The notes under the pieces are model-generated. The model was not told the origin of the DNA, ran no database searches, and saw only the letters and a list, made by a program, of their open reading frames with translations. This document shows, piece by piece, positions 60,081 through 64,000 of a stretch of DNA of 64,000 bases. Source of the DNA: Lichina pygmaea (lineage: Eukaryota; Ascomycota; Lichinomycetes; Lichinales; Lichinaceae); NCBI GenBank assembly GCA_963422465.1, contig OY730171.1, forward strand, positions 682,001-746,000, written 5' to 3'. The translations under genes and the position numbers were made by a program. Numbering within the stretch: position 1 is the stretch's first letter; every line of letters starts with the position of its first letter.

Positions 60081-61966
60081 AGTCTTTTTCTTTTGGCATG
60101 AGCGCGGTATCTGGAATCTTGCGCTCGTCCTGCATTTCATCCTGTGCATCTCGGAGTGGCGAGGGAATCTCTTTTTCGTCGGGGTCTCATCGGGGCATCG
60201 GGTGTCATTCCAGCGTCTGCAGCGTCGTCATCGTCGTCATTTTCGTCTTCGCCATTCCCTTCCTCCTATGTTATCTTTCTTCCTTCGTCGTCGACTGTCC
60301 TCTATTCAAGCAACGGCGAGCAGGACTCGCTGTCTTGCCGAGCTCTGTCCTGTACCTTGAATACCTGTGATCTTTCCTTGGTCATTCGTTGCTCAGCAAG
60401 CAAGTAGCCTATCGTGAGTGAAGGTCAAGGCCGAATAATACGAGGACATCGATTGTGCTGTCAAGGTCACCAAAAGCACGACTGGTTCTAAAGCGCCGCG
60501 AGCCCTTTGCGCGCTATTCTGATGCCTTGGCCAGAGCAGGGCAGGGCACAGCAAGGGCGAACGTGCCCTAGCTCTACTTCGTACTGTTCAGGAGCCGGTG
60601 CAGTACGACGTCCGGCAGTGTCGCCATCGGCAACGCTCGAACGTGTGGTTCTCGTCTTACTCGCTTGAGACGGTGATGTCTCATTGCCAGTATGTAACTT
60701 TATGTTTTCAGGCTCTGGTTTTCTTTTTGGGGAGCTGGCCGTTCACATGCACGATGGGGTTGGGTGCAGACCCGTGAAACGAGACGCTTTCCAGTCCATC
60801 CCAAGTCCATACCTCGTATGTATCCTTCACTTGCTGGAGGACGCACTCAACAAATCTCGGGCTAACAGAGTGCGACTGCTTACCAACGGACAATGAGGCT
60901 TTCACTTGTGGAACGAGATTGCGCCGCTCGAATGGGTCGAAGGTGGGCTTGGTTGCGTCACCCAGTTGGTCAATGGGTCATTGAACTAGCTCCGATGCCG
61001 ATGTTAGGGCTGCTCTCCTCCTGCACTCCCTTCTTTCGCTGCGTCGGGAGTGGGACGCTGTCTGCCTGGCCCAGAATCCTCGACACCTGTCTGCACCAGA
61101 CAAACGACACTGCCATGGCCCATCTTACCTGCCCTCGGATATGACTCTGCACTCACCTGACACAGATGACTGAGTCTGACGACCAAGCCTCACCTTGGAT
61201 CCCTCTCGATCGCTCTCGCCTCATCCTCTGCGCACAATAGTTCGCTGGCCCCCACATCCAGCCAGGCAGATCCGGAGCCAGGCAGGCAGACAGGCGGGGC
61301 ATGCTCGGCCTGAGGAGATTAGGAAAGAAACGCCGAAGCAAGGCTACCATGGAGAGAGCGCTCTGGCCCATACTTTCGACATGCACTAAAAGGCTAATCG
61401 ATCGCTTGACGCAAGCGACCCTCCGAGGCGAATGACAGATGATTGAGTTCACCAATAAGGCTTTGGTTGGAACGTTGACGGTAAGGCTCCGAAGGTTTCG
61501 TCCCAAGAAAGCCACAATCTCCCCAGACAGCTGACGAAATACCAAGCTAAAGATGCTTGCTTACGAACATACTGGTACTGGTGAGGAAAGTCAACGCGGT
61601 CATGTGACACTACCTGTCAGACGGGGTCGAAATGGGCCGCAAGGTTGACGGGTGTGACGTCTGTCCAGTGTCTTCATGTGCGCCCCATACGGTACCCTGT
61701 CTCGCTCGTCCACCACCTGTGTCAGTGTTTCAAAGCTCCAGGCTCGCAGGGTAGCCTGAACAATCCACGACCAGTTGGGGGAGCCAACACCATGATGGAT
61801 CCCAGGTGCGTGGAAGGGCGTGCAGATGGCTTACTGTGCAGCAACCCTAAACGCTGCTGCCCGTATCGTATTTGCGTAGGGATTACCGCACAGCCTGGCA
61901 GCCTCTTCCGATCCAGATTGCCGGTTCTTCCAAAGTCTCGCCGCTCTCTACACACATTTGAGAGGA

Positions 61967-61989
61967 CCCCCCCCCCCCCCCCCCCCCCC
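61967..61989. repeat. homopolymer run of 23 C
   Basis: A pure C run in intergenic DNA. Length may be inexact for the same reason as the G run. Confidence 0.9.
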
Positions 61990-63383
61990 GACTCACAAAT
62001 CTGAGAGGAGAGTAATCACAATTGATTATGTGAGCTTCGACCATCACGGCAGGCTCTCATCCTCCACCCCAGTCTGCCTGGTCATTGAGTGATTCCACTG
62101 GCAACACCATCGGTACCGAACAGGGTGTTCTGGAGGTGGCCACCACGGAGGACATCAGCCCTGTCGCAATTGCGACGTGCGAGTCCCTTGGCGCACTCTT
62201 GCCGACTTGTGCTCAGACATGTTACGAGATCGAAGAGCTGGCTCGGTGAAGCCATGCAACCCATGCCCTGAAATTTATCCGAGTGCAGATCAGATACAGG
62301 AGAGAGGAATCAGTCAAGCAGATGTCCAGAACCGATGCTGGGATTCCGTTTCTGTGTCTCCCAGCCGCACTCTGCACTCTGTCAAGTTATGATGTGGCCC
62401 TACCGACTGGACTTGTTACTTCAGGTGACCGCCGGCAAGGACCAACTTCGGCCGACCCTCAGTCAGTTCCAGAGATTCATGGATGCCCTGAGCACGAGAG
62501 TTTCTTTTTCTGACTCCACCAACAGTGCTCCTGGCCGGGATATCTGATTTCGGAATTTATCTGTACATGCCCATGAGTGGTGATTTCCTACGTGGAAAAG
62601 GCTTGATATCTTTGAGCGCTTCTCTGCACACCCTGATACTCATACCTGACAAACTTGGTCAAGTTCGAGAGGAGTGTTTGATTGACATCTGAACTTCATG
62701 TCAATACACCCTCCGGATTGTTGTTTATCAATCACTGTCTTGGAAAGCCACCACTTCTGCCGACGCCTGTGTTCTGCAAGACAGAAAGCTTGAACTTGGA
62801 GCATCTTCGTGCCTTCGGAGAGATCATAGTGAACGGGACTGAAGTATGCATGCCAGGATGGGGTGGCCTAATGGATGTACAGACGTGGGTGGACTATCAG
62901 ATTACATTGCCTCTTGACAGTCACCCAACATGATAAACAAAGATTCAAAATCAGCCAAGTCTTGCATGCCGTTGTCAAAGATGCAAGAGCAAAAGTACTT
63001 CTTGCCGAGAACCTCAGGAAGGTGTTCTGTGGTCTCTTTGAACCTTTCATCATCAATCAATGGATATCGCTGGCATATCTTCAGGCTCGGACAGTTCTCT
63101 ATCATACGCTTAGCGTACATGAAGATGCTAGAGAATTGCTATATCACGATGCGGGACAAGAACAGACGTGGTATCATGGCAAGAACAAATAGCGTTTCTG
63201 TGTTTCTTTAAGAAAGGAATACATTCACAACTGTTTCTTGCAGCTCTGGACTTTTCCTGATCCCTTGGCCATGTATGGAATGCAATTCGGCGTCCATCAA
63301 CAACTCTTGGAACAGTCTGTGCAAGATATATGAACCTTCTGCTACTGAACAGAACTTTTTGTGTAACGCCGCAATAAGATGAG

Positions 63384-63977
63384 ATGGTGGTTGCCAATCG
63401 AAACGGGTCGCGCGGTGTCGGTGTTTATCAGGGAGGGGACCCCAGTTCAGACATCAACGAAGTCAAGGAGAGCGCTCGACAGAATGATGTCCATGCCAAG
63501 ATGACCGGAGAGGAGAGTGCTTTGAGGGAAGTCAGACGATGGGAGATGCAACAATCAAAGCTTAAGAAAACTACCCTTCTGGTACCGGTAAAGCTCAGAA
63601 CTCGATTGAGGTACTCAAAGTTAAGTCCATCGAGGTTTCACTTGTACGCACAGCTCACCCAGACCACCAACCACAGCATCTGGACACAACGCTTTATTTT
63701 GTCCCTGAGAGCCTCACAGCACCTCGTCTACCCGCTCAACTGGGCAGATATATGGAGTGGCAAGTTTCCACCGATCGAGATGCTGTTCGGTAGATTCAGC
63801 GTGGCGGGGCAAGGCAACGAAACGTCGGCCTGGGCCGTCGTCTCATGGCTCGAGAACATTGCCCGACAGGTCCGTGCGGACACGAGAGAAAGTCACCGGC
63901 CGGCCTCACAATTCCAGCTGGGCAACGACGACTACTTACCCCTTGGACCACCCATCCCCCGGAGGGCAGAAAGCTGA
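63384..63977 (+). other. open frame of 197 codons, doubtful gene
   Basis: An uninterrupted frame contains a stretch that could be folded (LVYPLNWADIWSGKFPPIEM, then WAVVSWLENIARQVRADTRE). It has no recognised family, no splice support and no promoter signal. It may be the edge of a gene that continues beyond the window, or chance. Confidence 0.2.
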
Positions 63978-64000
63978 TGTTTGTCAGCAGAGCCTTTGGA

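Larger units (their letters stand above)
59577..63383. other. gene-free stretch
   Basis: Only short, random-looking frames occur. The stretch holds a GTC trinucleotide run near 59692-59711, a G-run and a C-run. From about 62.4 to 63.3 kb the DNA is AT-richer. A weak, unproven resemblance of one short frame (62682-62933) to an integrase-like region of copia elements was noted but is not enough to call an element. Confidence 0.45.

Noticed and set aside
62682-62933. Possible copia-type integrase fragment
   Set aside because: The resemblance is limited to a short stretch, and no other element part or terminal repeat was seen nearby. It is too weak to call an element.

Overview
The window is nuclear DNA of a filamentous ascomycete, most likely Pezizomycotina and probably a Sordariomycete-type fungus. 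Exons are GC-rich. Introns are mostly 45-200 nt, with GTACGT or GTGAGT donors and CTGAC/CTAAC-like branch points. The proteins are recognisably fungal (Rcf2, Tom6, a TPR/F-box/LRR protein of the Dia2/Pof3 type, RPB2, Nup85, an ADIP-like coiled-coil protein). All gene models below were read by eye: every exon chain was checked for GT-AG (once GC-AG) ends and for frame closure across introns. No alignment or database search was run.

Layout. 1-8.4 kb: one FAD monooxygenase (3605-5208) between two short DNA-transposon relics. 8.5-10.5 kb: a secreted tyrosinase with an acidic repeat and an arginine-rich stretch before the copper domain. 10.5-13.6 kb: strand-asymmetric low-complexity DNA, a third TA-flanked element and a dispersed repeat. 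13.6-23.9 kb: a gene block with phosphoglucomutase, oligoribonuclease, a PD-(D/E)XK-like protein, the respiratory supercomplex factor Rcf2 (7 exons including a 9-nt exon) and SAICAR synthetase. 24-27.4 kb: a repeat-rich gap in which a tRNA-derived SINE sits inside a DNA element with a clean 13-bp target duplication. 27.5-33.4 kb: a small unknown gene, a Gfo/Idh/MocA oxidoreductase and a large unknown intronless gene with a long leader. 34.9-55.7 kb: dense housekeeping genes (Nit2/Nit3-type amidase, Dia2/Pof3-like F-box protein, CTNNBL1-like spliceosome factor, RPB2, Tom6, NADP-type alcohol dehydrogenase, ADIP-like protein, Nup85), interrupted by a minisatellite of about 74-bp period. 55.7-64 kb: gene-poor, with one small cysteine-rich conserved protein, microsatellites and homopolymers.

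The genes are not an operon or an obvious biosynthetic cluster. The common theme of the dense part is core cell function: transcription (RPB2), splicing (CTNNBL1), nuclear pore (Nup85), mitochondria (Rcf2, Tom6), purine synthesis (ADE1), sugar metabolism (PGM) and RNA turnover (Rex2). Accessory functions (monooxygenase, tyrosinase, nuclease-like protein, oxidoreductase, unknown genes) lie beside the repeat-rich stretches. Intergenic DNA is strikingly rich in GTAC-containing words such as CGTAC, TACGTA and CCGTACGG. I saw no tRNA, rRNA or CRISPR locus, and no intact transposase gene.
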